Positions 43,457 through 50,842 of a DNA stretch of 64,000 nt are shown here, one piece after another. Each line of letters begins with the position of its first letter. Within the stretch, counting starts at the first letter, position 1. The notes beneath the pieces are model-generated. The model had not been told where the DNA came from. It did not search any database and saw only the letters and a program-made list of their open reading frames with translations. Source of the DNA: Pseudochryseolinea flava (GTDB lineage Bacteria; Bacteroidota; Bacteroidia; Cytophagales; Cyclobacteriaceae); the NCBI RefSeq assembly GCF_003286915.1, contig NZ_QMFY01000006.1, forward strand, positions 248,001 to 312,000, given 5' to 3'. Made by a program: the position numbers and the translations under genes.

Positions 43457-44137
43457 ATGAAGCTCGCGCCTATCATAACTTGTGAACACGCCGGCAATAC
43501 GGTACCCGAAAGGTATGCAAAATTGTTTCATGGGGTTGAAAGCGTGTTAGAATCACACCGAGGATGGGATCCCGGTGCCGAAGGCGTTGCACACCAATTG
43601 GCCTTACAACTCAAGGCACCCCTGCATACCTGTCGAACCACCAGACTGCTTATTGAGCCCAACCGTTCCCTGGGAAATCATGACTTATTTTCTGAGTTCT
43701 CAGCAGACCTGTCTAATGCTGAAAAAGATCACCTCGTCCAAAACATATATGTGGCTTACAGGCACGCCGTTGTCGCCAACATTCTCGATATCGGTGCGCC
43801 AGTCGTTCATCTTTCAATTCATACATTCACACCAATGTGGAATGGTGAGACCCGAGACGTAGACATCGGCTTGCTTTTCGACCCGGAAAGAAAATTAGAA
43901 TCTGATTGTTGTGCCCGTATGAGTGCGATGTTGAAGAAGAACCTGGCCGGGTATAAGATTAAAATGAACGAACCGTATCGCGGCATCGATGATGGCTTCA
44001 CAACTTTTTTAAGAACGCACTTTCGAGATCAGGAATATGCAGGTATCGAAATCGAAATCAATCAAAAATTTGTAGATACGCCAGCCCTTCAAAAAATCAC
44101 AGCGGAGCTTTCTAGAAGCATTGCCGCGACCTGCTAA
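43457..44137 (+). CDS. N-formylglutamate amidohydrolase-like hydrolase
   Basis: 226 residues from ATG 43457 (a TTG four codons upstream is open). FGase fold with the zinc-site motifs IITCEHAGNTVPERY (Glu, His), SHRGWDPGAEGVAHQLA (Asp), LIEPNRSLGNHDLFS and VVHLSIHTFTP (His), and late Glu in YAGIEIEINQKFVD. Family members hydrolyse N-formylglutamate in histidine degradation, but no hut genes are present. FGase-like hydrolases also occur near RimK/GCS2 clusters, so it may hydrolyse the amide product made nearby. The stop overlaps the convergent gene's stop by 3 nt. Confidence 0.82.
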   Translation: MKLAPIITCEHAGNTVPERYAKLFHGVESVLESHRGWDPGAEGVAHQLALQLKAPLHTCRTTRLLIEPNRSLGNHDLFSEFSADLSNAEKDHLVQNIYVAYRHAVVANILDIGAPVVHLSIHTFTPMWNGETRDVDIGLLFDPERKLESDCCARMSAMLKKNLAGYKIKMNEPYRGIDDGFTTFLRTHFRDQEYAGIEIEINQKFVDTPALQKITAELSRSIAATC

Positions 44138-44757
44138 GCTGCCGGAAAATCTTGTTTTAATTCGTATAACACATCGCGCAGCTTATCCATTTGATTGCCA
44201 TAGAGCTTTCGCAGATACCATGTCGTTAACCATGTGCTGCAAAAGAAAAACACAGCAGCGACAAATACCAAGTAGATAATTGTTTTCGTTTGAATGAGTG
44301 CCTCTAGGAATTCGTCGGTACCTCTTTCCAGTGCACCGAAAATCAAACCGAGGCAGAAGTATACGGGATAAAGGATTGTATAACTGCGCTTATAGAATTT
44401 TAAATAGCTCGAAAAGGTGAGGTATAATTTTTCTAAGTTACTCTTGATGTTTTCACTTGACGAATCAAAACGAATAAGTAAGACGAGTTTTTTAATATAG
44501 TAGAAAGAGTACCCCGCGAGCATGATCAAAATAGAAAGTGACGTCCATTTCAATGCGCCAGACGGAAGTGTAAGCGCATAAATGAACAGCGCTATTCCTG
44601 CGCCGATGGTAAATAGCAGCTCGAACCAAACGCTTTTCTTAAGCTTTGAAATGATCGATTGGCTCGTTCCTCGGAGCATACTTGCCAACTCAACTTCATT
44701 CTTGAGTTTAAAAGCTTCGCCGTTCTTCCAAATATTTTTTAAATCTTCTAGTTCCAT
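44134..44757 (-). CDS. Membrane protein paired with ECF sigma factor
   Basis: 207 residues. A short cytosolic N-terminal helix (MELEDLKNIWKNGEAFKL), two closely spaced membrane helices (about 43-63 and 68-88), a charged cytosolic helix region, and two more helices (about 124-142 and 154-172). It is 5 nt downstream of the ECF sigma gene in one operon, in the position of an anti-sigma factor, although no zinc-binding ZAS motif is present. The N-terminal LEDLKNIWK resembles the start of Bacteroidota sigma-linked membrane proteins. It probably restrains the sigma factor or transmits an envelope signal. Confidence 0.75.
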   Translation of the reverse strand: MELEDLKNIWKNGEAFKLKNEVELASMLRGTSQSIISKLKKSVWFELLFTIGAGIALFIYALTLPSGALKWTSLSILIMLAGYSFYYIKKLVLLIRFDSSSENIKSNLEKLYLTFSSYLKFYKRSYTILYPVYFCLGLIFGALERGTDEFLEALIQTKTIIYLVFVAAVFFFCSTWLTTWYLRKLYGNQMDKLRDVLYELKQDFPAA

Positions 44758-44762
44758 GTCAA

Positions 44763-45251
44763 CTACCCCATGAGTTTTCTAAGTTTTTCGCGGATCCGAT
44801 TCATTCTTACACGCACGTTATTCTGGGTGATACCAATAGTTTCTGCGATTTCATCGTATGGAATTTCTTCCAGCGCCATCATGATCATTGCGCGCTCTAC
44901 TTCGGTTAATTGGCGAATAGCCCACTGTAGCCGTTGAAAATCGTCCTCGCGTTCGTCTACATGATGCTCCGATATATTAAAATGTACTTCTCTTAGATCT
45001 TCAGTCTTCACATTTCGGGTATGCTTTCGAAGACCTGAGATCGCTGTATTCAAAGCGATACGATACATCCAGGTGGTGATCTTCGCTTCACCACGGAACG
45101 TTGGGAATGAACGCCAAAGCTGAAGGACGATTTCCTGAAAAAGATCGTTCCGTGCATCATGATCATTTTCATACATGATGCAGACCTTGTGGATAAGGCC
45201 CTGGTTTTCGTTGATCAGGGATATGAATCTTTTTTCTTCCTCGATGGCCAA
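44763..45251 (-). CDS. ECF-type RNA polymerase sigma factor
   Basis: 162 residues. Region 2 (RFISLINENQGLIHKVCIMYENDHDARNDLFQEIVLQLWRSFPTFRGEAKITTWMYRIALNTAIS) and region 4 (LTEVERAMIMMALEEIPYDEIAETIGITQNNVRVRMNRIREKL) are complete. In that region 4, the helix-turn-helix is EIPYDEIAETIGITQNNVRV. The start used is a TTG at 45249-45251, because the next ATG would delete conserved region 2.1. Co-transcribed with the membrane partner downstream. The target promoters are unknown. Confidence 0.9.
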   Translation of the reverse strand: MAIEEEKRFISLINENQGLIHKVCIMYENDHDARNDLFQEIVLQLWRSFPTFRGEAKITTWMYRIALNTAISGLRKHTRNVKTEDLREVHFNISEHHVDEREDDFQRLQWAIRQLTEVERAMIMMALEEIPYDEIAETIGITQNNVRVRMNRIREKLRKLMG

Positions 45252-45386
45252 AGGAGAAGACTTTTAGGATAAGTCGAAGATAGCCAAGAAAATTACAGGA
45301 AGTGAAAACAAAATTTAAAACACAAGAAAAACCGGGCTGCCGCAAACTCAACTACCCTCTCATCTGATGCGACAGCCGGTATTTTA

Positions 45387-46262
45387 TTAGATGCTCTTCA
45401 GATACAAGTGAAGTGCTTTCAATTCAACATCGGTCAATTCTTTTGTCATCGTCCAAGGCATCTCCTTCGGATTGAGAACCTTGCCTTCTGGTGTTTTCCC
45501 TGTTCTCAAAGTCGCGATGAATTGTTCGTCAGTCCAATTTGCTGGATGACCTGTCGACGAAATGTCAGCTACAACGGGGAAGCCTGGCGCAACGGGTTCT
45601 CCACCCTTCATGTTTTTACGGTGGCAACCTTGACACGCTACCGCAACATATTCTCCATAGGCAACAGTTACTGCAGGCACAACTTCTTTTGTCAATGTTC
45701 TATTATGATCGATTGCCTCTGCAGGGAACAACGCAATCTTACCAGCGTCAGTTAAGATATTTCCCAACGGACCAATGGATGATTCTTCAAGTTCACGATC
45801 CACATTAGGAAGCGTCTGACAATAGGCGATGATCGAGCCCATATCTTGTTCGCTGAGCATCGTGTATTCATGCGCAGGCATGATGATCAAAGGCTTGTGG
45901 TCACGATCCAAACCGTGCTTTAAAGCAAGAACCCAATCTGCGGTTGAATAATCTTGCGGAAGACCTCCTTTGCCTTTCGTAAGATTGCGCGCAACAATAA
46001 GTCCCAACGCGGGGTCGTCAATAAAATTCTTTCCGCCCATGTCGTCACCGTGACAATCTGTACACCCTTTGGCTTTAATCAACCTTCCTCCCAATGCATA
46101 CGACGCTGAATCGGTGGGAATGTTTACGACTTGTGGTGTAACAGTGTAGGTTTTAGTATGCCGATTGTTAACGCTAATGCATACCTTCACATAATATCCG
46201 ATGGCCAACACAACGATGCTTCCAAGCACGATCCCTGTAACCCTTAAAATCTTCTTTAACAT
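45387..46262 (-). CDS. Diheme cytochrome c, membrane-anchored
   Basis: 291 residues from ATG 46262 (a TTG nine codons upstream is open). N-terminal membrane helix (about 5-27), then two class I cytochrome c domains with haem motifs CTDCH (in KGCTDCHGDDMGG) and CQGCH (in AVACQGCHRKNMKGG). Axial Met candidates are IMPAHEYTM and EMPWTM. Electron transfer in the periplasm; commonly linked to dehydrogenases, but none is adjacent. Divergent from the AraC regulator at 46457. Confidence 0.88.
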   Translation of the reverse strand: MLKKILRVTGIVLGSIVVLAIGYYVKVCISVNNRHTKTYTVTPQVVNIPTDSASYALGGRLIKAKGCTDCHGDDMGGKNFIDDPALGLIVARNLTKGKGGLPQDYSTADWVLALKHGLDRDHKPLIIMPAHEYTMLSEQDMGSIIAYCQTLPNVDRELEESSIGPLGNILTDAGKIALFPAEAIDHNRTLTKEVVPAVTVAYGEYVAVACQGCHRKNMKGGEPVAPGFPVVADISSTGHPANWTDEQFIATLRTGKTPEGKVLNPKEMPWTMTKELTDVELKALHLYLKSI

Positions 46263-46456
46263 AAATAGTGAAAACAATTTTAGACGCAATAACGGGTGGT
46301 CTACTGTTTTTGGACTACGCTAAAAGGAGCAAGGTCTACGCCTGGCGGATCATGTGAGGTAACCTACTTGCTTTGCATCGAAACGACTACATGATGATGG
46401 AGGACGACTAACCAATTGTGTTTCGCTCCGTTAAACCACGCAATTCGAGAATACCC

Positions 46457-47410
46457 ATGCCACCCTACAAGACGCTGTCAATGGACAACCTGATGGAGTT
46501 GTCAACGGTCATCAAACATAACGACGATCCTGACTATAACGAATACCGAATGGTGAAAAAGGAATTGGGCGCACTGGAGACACGTGAATTGAAACACGAA
46601 ATCGGTACGATACTCCAATATAAATCGGTCGTGGATGATAATCTCCGCATCGAGTACAACGAAGAGCAGATGGTCGAGAATATCAACATTTGCTTCACGA
46701 TGCAAGGACAGGTGGCGCTACATTTTCCAAAGTACAATTTCCAAACGGCGCTGGCCGATTTTCAACATCACCATATTTATGCACCAGAACCGCGTTATGA
46801 TTTGTTAGTGAATAGAAATGTTCACGGCTTTCATTTTACCATCAAGCGCGACTATTACGCGGAACTCTTGTGCGACCTGGATAGAACCACAGGAAAGCTG
46901 AAGGAAAGTCTTTATCGCCAACAAATGACGTGGAGTGGAAGTCATTCGGTAAACGCTTCCATGCGTCAATCGCTCGACGATATTTTTTCGACCCCGTTGC
47001 AAGGAAAACTAAAATCGATGTTTATAGAAGGGAAGGTGCTGGAGTTGATCGCGCTACAGTTGGGACAAAGCACCGCCATTGTTAAATCGACCAAACGATC
47101 CGATGCAGATGTCTTTCATGACATCAAGAAATATTTAGACATTCATTTTACCGATGATCTTTCGCTACGGGGCATCGCGCGCACCTTTGGGTTAAATGAA
47201 TTCAAACTCAAGAAAGGGTTCAAGATGCAATTCGAAACTACCATCTTCGACTATATCCACGACTTGCGGATGATTCATGCCAACCACTTATTGCGGGATA
47301 ATAAAATGTTTGTGAATGAGGTGTCGTCGATTGTGGGATATAAAAATCCAAATCATTTTTCGACGGCGTTTAAGCGTCGCTTCGGCATAAGCCCTTCGAG
47401 TATAAAATAA
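46457..47410 (+). CDS. AraC-family transcriptional regulator
   Basis: 317 residues from ATG 46457; a GTG at 46418 is open further upstream and ATG 46481 is another option. The N-terminal sensory region (about 1-200) is not recognised, with beta-rich stretches (INICFTMQGQVALHF, YDLLVNRNVHGFHFTI). The C-terminal double helix-turn-helix is typical: LSLRGIARTFGLNEFKLKKGF and NEVSSIVGYKNPNHFSTAFKRRFGISPS. Architecture as in siderophore-responsive PchR-like regulators, so iron-related control is possible. No iron gene is next to it. Confidence 0.88.
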   Translation: MPPYKTLSMDNLMELSTVIKHNDDPDYNEYRMVKKELGALETRELKHEIGTILQYKSVVDDNLRIEYNEEQMVENINICFTMQGQVALHFPKYNFQTALADFQHHHIYAPEPRYDLLVNRNVHGFHFTIKRDYYAELLCDLDRTTGKLKESLYRQQMTWSGSHSVNASMRQSLDDIFSTPLQGKLKSMFIEGKVLELIALQLGQSTAIVKSTKRSDADVFHDIKKYLDIHFTDDLSLRGIARTFGLNEFKLKKGFKMQFETTIFDYIHDLRMIHANHLLRDNKMFVNEVSSIVGYKNPNHFSTAFKRRFGISPSSIK

Positions 47411-47440
47411 AAAAGTCCGGATTGAGGTCCGGACTTTTTT
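47409..47440. terminator. Bidirectional terminator between AraC gene and hemA
   Basis: AAAAGTCCGGA (47411-47421) pairs with TCCGGACTTTT (47428-47438) around a 6-nt loop; A-run and T-run on opposite sides serve both convergent genes. Confidence 0.92.
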
Positions 47441-47458
47441 ATTGATAACAATATCTGT

Positions 47459-48718
47459 TTAGTGTTTCTCTGCAGTTTTTTCGAGATTGAATAACTCATG
47501 CAGAACTTCGGTGAGTGACTCTGCATCGCCGCGCTTACACGCTGCTTTCAATTGTAACACCGGATATTTCAATATCTTCTGCATCAGCGAACGGCTCATT
47601 TCTTCAAGCTTTTCTGCTTCTTCAGGTTTTGCATTTTTCAAAAAACGCGCAAGCTCTTCTTTACGAATTTGCTCTAACGTATTCTTTAATTTCTGAATGG
47701 TTGGTGACACCACCATTTCTTTCGACCAGTCCTCAAATTCGGCCATCGCTTCATGAATGATCGCCTGCACTTTTGGAATTGAAGCTCTCCGTTTTTCAAC
47801 AGCTTCATTGGTCTTCTCTTGGATGTCGTCGAGATTGTAAACAATCGTTCCAGGAACTTCTTCTACCGAAGGCTCAATACTTCTCGGAATAGACAAGTCG
47901 ATCAAAAACTTGTGTGAAAGAATTTTCACCTCACGCATCATAGCTGATGTGATCAAAGGCTCTTGACCTGATACCGATGAAATAATTACATCAGCTTTTG
48001 CAAGTTCACTTTCTAATTGATCAATACCGCCAAAGTTGAATCCACAGCGGACCGCTAATTTCTCTGCCTTCTCAACCGTGCGGTTTAAGATCATCACATT
48101 CTTGATTCTCGAATGCTGAAGATTTAAGCACACATCTTGTCCTATTTCACCCACACCAACAACCAGAACTTTCGGCTCGCGAACACTGGCGGTGAGGTCT
48201 TCTGCTAATTCCTTAGCAGCGTATGATATCGAGGCAGCACCATCTCTGAAAGACGTCTCTTGAACGACGCGCTTATTAGCAAAGAAAATGGTGTGTAAAA
48301 GTCTATGGAGAAATGGTCCCGCCATGTTTTCATCGGCGCTCCATTGATACGCATTCTTTACCTGTCCGGAGATTTGGAAATCACCTACTACCTGGGCATC
48401 CAAGCCCATAGCGACCTCGAAAAGGTGCTGAACGGCAGCCTGGCCAGCATATGTTGTGAAATGCTTTTCAAAACCTGCATCAAGATTTTTGATCAGGCTC
48501 AAACCCTTCAAAATATCGCTAGAATGGTCCTTTTCGGCCAAATAATAGATTTCCGTGCGATTGCAGGTAGATACGACGAGCACATCAGTGGCAGAAACGT
48601 AATCCCTGATGAAATTCAGGAGTTTTTTCGCGCCCGTTTCATTCAACGATACCTGCTCTCTAAGGGCAACAGGCGCTGTTTTGTACGTTAAAACTAATGC
48701 TTTAAAATTCTGTGTCAT
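47459..48718 (-). CDS. hemA: Glutamyl-tRNA reductase
   Basis: 419 residues. N-terminal catalytic domain with the active-site Cys in VVSTCNRTEIYYL, the NADPH-binding Rossmann domain (KVLVVGVGEIGQDVCLNL, ILNRTVEKAEKLA) and the C-terminal dimerisation helix (about 330-419). First committed step of C5 tetrapyrrole synthesis, reducing glutamyl-tRNA to glutamate-1-semialdehyde. Other haem genes are not adjacent. Haem products nearby in this window are the cytochrome c and the haemoglobin. Confidence 0.95.
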   Translation of the reverse strand: MTQNFKALVLTYKTAPVALREQVSLNETGAKKLLNFIRDYVSATDVLVVSTCNRTEIYYLAEKDHSSDILKGLSLIKNLDAGFEKHFTTYAGQAAVQHLFEVAMGLDAQVVGDFQISGQVKNAYQWSADENMAGPFLHRLLHTIFFANKRVVQETSFRDGAASISYAAKELAEDLTASVREPKVLVVGVGEIGQDVCLNLQHSRIKNVMILNRTVEKAEKLAVRCGFNFGGIDQLESELAKADVIISSVSGQEPLITSAMMREVKILSHKFLIDLSIPRSIEPSVEEVPGTIVYNLDDIQEKTNEAVEKRRASIPKVQAIIHEAMAEFEDWSKEMVVSPTIQKLKNTLEQIRKEELARFLKNAKPEEAEKLEEMSRSLMQKILKYPVLQLKAACKRGDAESLTEVLHELFNLEKTAEKH

Positions 48719-48727
48719 GCGGGACTA

Positions 48728-48735
48728 CAAAAGTA
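48728..48735 (-). promoter_or_regulatory. -7 promoter box of hemA
   Basis: On the minus strand the sequence reads TACTTTTG, an exact match to TAnnTTTG, 9 nt upstream of the hemA ATG, implying a very short leader. No strong -33 element is visible. Confidence 0.45.
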
Positions 48736-48869
48736 AAACCTGGGAGAACATCTGTCATGATAAAAGTCACCTGATTGTCAATTTAGAATCAGTATAAATA
48801 AGGAGTAACGAAACGCTCCACCGTTTTACGGGCAGAGCGCTATTTGGTTGGATGTTAGGATCATAAAAT

Positions 48870-49340
48870 TTAGTCTTCTACGATATCAGCTTTCATCGGT
48901 CCTAAAACTGCCAACAACTCATTTTTTTCTGCCGTGGGAACACTGTTCTTATCTAACGCCTTTACAAGATCGCCAACCAATGCATTAAACTCCACTGTTG
49001 AAATGCCCATTCCAGCATGCGCTTCTTTCATACTTTTTCCTTTGTACGAACAAGGTCCGCCTGCGCCGGCGCAAATCTGATCAATGAGGTTGGCGCGAAG
49101 CAATTGTGTTCTATACGAATCAGCCACTGTTGCTTCAAACTTATCGTTGATCTCCGTGTCGGCAACAACGTTCGTAAGGAAATCATCGACTACCGTGCTG
49201 ATGGCATCGATGCCACCGAGCCTGGTATAGAGCGTAGGTGTTTCTTCTTTCTTTTCATCGTCATCGCTGCAGCCAATCATGGCGGTACATACGGAGATCA
49301 TAAGCATCGCAGAGATGCTTCTTAAAACATTTTTTTTCAT
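48870..49340 (-). CDS. Lipoprotein truncated haemoglobin (group 1-like)
   Basis: 156 residues. Lipoprotein signal with Cys in AMIGCSDDDEKKE, so the globin is outside the cytosol, which is unusual. The globin domain (about 35-156) begins TLYTRLGGIDAISTVVDDFL (the B-helix region of truncated haemoglobins), continues with DTEINDKFEATVAD and ends AHAGMGISTVEFNALVGDLVKALD, with the proximal His in EAHAGMGI. The acidic DDDEKKEE stretch after Cys suggests export to the cell surface. Sensing, scavenging or transfer of haem, NO or oxygen is possible. It is 30 nt downstream of the HMA-like gene in the same orientation. Confidence 0.85.
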   Translation of the reverse strand: MKKNVLRSISAMLMISVCTAMIGCSDDDEKKEETPTLYTRLGGIDAISTVVDDFLTNVVADTEINDKFEATVADSYRTQLLRANLIDQICAGAGGPCSYKGKSMKEAHAGMGISTVEFNALVGDLVKALDKNSVPTAEKNELLAVLGPMKADIVED

Positions 49341-49370
49341 TCTTTTTTTTGTTTGGTTTTACGTTAATTT

Positions 49371-49781
49371 TTATTGCGTTCTTACATCCAACAAGGTCAT
49401 AAATCTGTTGAAGGAAGCACCAAGTTGGTGTACCGGACATCCGCCGCGCGTAGCAGACAAATCTTTCTTTGTAACCTTTGAAATTGAGCCTTCGGTGAGC
49501 AGCGATGCCACAGAAGATTCGCTTATCATGTCTTTATAGTAGATCACACAAGCTGCTTTCCCGCGCGCATTGATTGAACATGATCGCACACCTTTTGTCG
49601 ATTGAATTTTCTTTTCTAGTGTATATAATGCTACGGAATCAAGATTACCCGTCAACAGAAATGACGTGAGCTCAACACTTTTTTGTTTTTCTCCTTCCGA
49701 GCGTACGCGAAGATTGGCGTAACTGAAGAGCGTAAGAATTCCTGCGACCAATAGCATGGTCGTTACTTTCAACATTTTCAT
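49371..49781 (-). CDS. Exported HMA-like small protein upstream of the haemoglobin
   Basis: 136 residues. N-terminal signal or anchor (MLKVTTMLLVAGILTLFSYAN). The middle (about 42-110) has the spacing of a heavy-metal-associated ferredoxin-like fold: NLDSVALYTLEKKIQSTKGVRSCSINARGKAACVIYYKDM. The metal-binding CxxC loop is not conserved, so metal transport is unlikely. The C-terminus has a GCPVH motif. It is in one transcription unit with the lipoprotein haemoglobin and may form a complex with it. No named family is claimed. Confidence 0.6.
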   Translation of the reverse strand: MKMLKVTTMLLVAGILTLFSYANLRVRSEGEKQKSVELTSFLLTGNLDSVALYTLEKKIQSTKGVRSCSINARGKAACVIYYKDMISESSVASLLTEGSISKVTKKDLSATRGGCPVHQLGASFNRFMTLLDVRTQ

Positions 49782-49885
49782 AGGTGAGGTTTCTTTGTTT
49801 TCGAGATCTACGAACCTTCACTTTGTTTTGGATTTCGCTTCGATGACAAAATTTTTTATTTTGTTATCTCAAACCGTTAGCTGTT

Positions 49886-50794
49886 ATGTTTAAACTCCGT
49901 CGTTTGGTACGCGACTTCTTCGGATTTCCGCGTGCCCACATCAATGCATTCTTGATCATGCTTCCATTGATGGTTGTTGCGTTATGTTCGCAGCCGATCT
50001 ATCACTTTTTTCAATTGCAACATACCGTTGATTTATCGAGTGATATCGGAAAACTCGACAGTATTGCCGCACTGTGGAAAAAATTGCCGGTCGATCATCC
50101 GCGAGCTGCCCAGCGCAGTAAAATGTTTCATTTCGATCCGAATCGTGCTACCACAATCGAATTTGATTCATTGGGTTTTTCTGATGCTTTGGCTTCTCGA
50201 ATTACAAACTACCGTAAAAAAGGAGGTCGCTTTCGCGTGAAACATGATCTCCTTAAAATTTTTGGAATGGATTCTGCGTTTTATCGTCGACTGTATCCTT
50301 ACATCGATTTGCCAATTTCTGTTCAACGCGCCTACGATACCACCACATTTAAAAAACCGATGGTACAGCGTTTTCAGAAATCTGCGTTAAGCAGTTTTGA
50401 TTTAAACGTTGCCGACACAACGCAACTAAAATTGATTAGAGGAATAGGAACCAAGCTTTCGATACGAATACTTAAGTATCGTGATGCCTTGGGAGGATTT
50501 GTGAATGAAAATCAGCTGGGAGAAGTGTTTGGATTAGATACCACAGTGGTGAAACTTTTAAAAGATAACGGATTTATCGCGGTTGATTTTCGACCCCGAA
50601 AACTCTACGTCAACAGGTTGAACGAAAAAGAGCTGTCCACTCATCCCTATATTTCGGGTTTTGTCGCCAGAGCAATTGTTGCCTATCGATTTCAGCATGG
50701 TGATTTCCACAATGTTGAAGATCTTCGCAAGATACCGACGCTGAAATCCGAAACCATTCAGAAAATCACTCCATATTTGGAGTTCGAAAAATAG
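49886..50794 (+). CDS. Helix-hairpin-helix (ComEA-like) membrane protein
   Basis: 302 residues. One membrane helix near the N-terminus (about 20-38, AFLIMLPLMVVALCSQPIY), then helix-hairpin-helix units: FDPNRATTIEFDSLGFSDALASRITNYRKKGGRF, FDLNVADTTQLKLIRGIGTKLSIRILKYRDALGGFV, and VNRLNEKELSTHPYISGFVARAIVAYRFQHGDF. Each carries the hydrophobic-G-hydrophobic hairpin or a variant. HhH domains of this type bind DNA without sequence specificity; ComEA proteins do so at the cell surface during DNA uptake. The extracytoplasmic location fits a competence role, but no other com gene is near. Confidence 0.8.
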   Translation: MFKLRRLVRDFFGFPRAHINAFLIMLPLMVVALCSQPIYHFFQLQHTVDLSSDIGKLDSIAALWKKLPVDHPRAAQRSKMFHFDPNRATTIEFDSLGFSDALASRITNYRKKGGRFRVKHDLLKIFGMDSAFYRRLYPYIDLPISVQRAYDTTTFKKPMVQRFQKSALSSFDLNVADTTQLKLIRGIGTKLSIRILKYRDALGGFVNENQLGEVFGLDTTVVKLLKDNGFIAVDFRPRKLYVNRLNEKELSTHPYISGFVARAIVAYRFQHGDFHNVEDLRKIPTLKSETIQKITPYLEFEK

Positions 50795-50842
50795 AAACAA
50801 CTCATCGCCGCAGCGCATACCTTATCCCTGTCGCGATACATT

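Noticed and set aside
43457-44137. FGase-like gene as part of histidine degradation
   Set aside because: No hutH, hutU or hutI in the window; the neighbours are amide-ligase genes.
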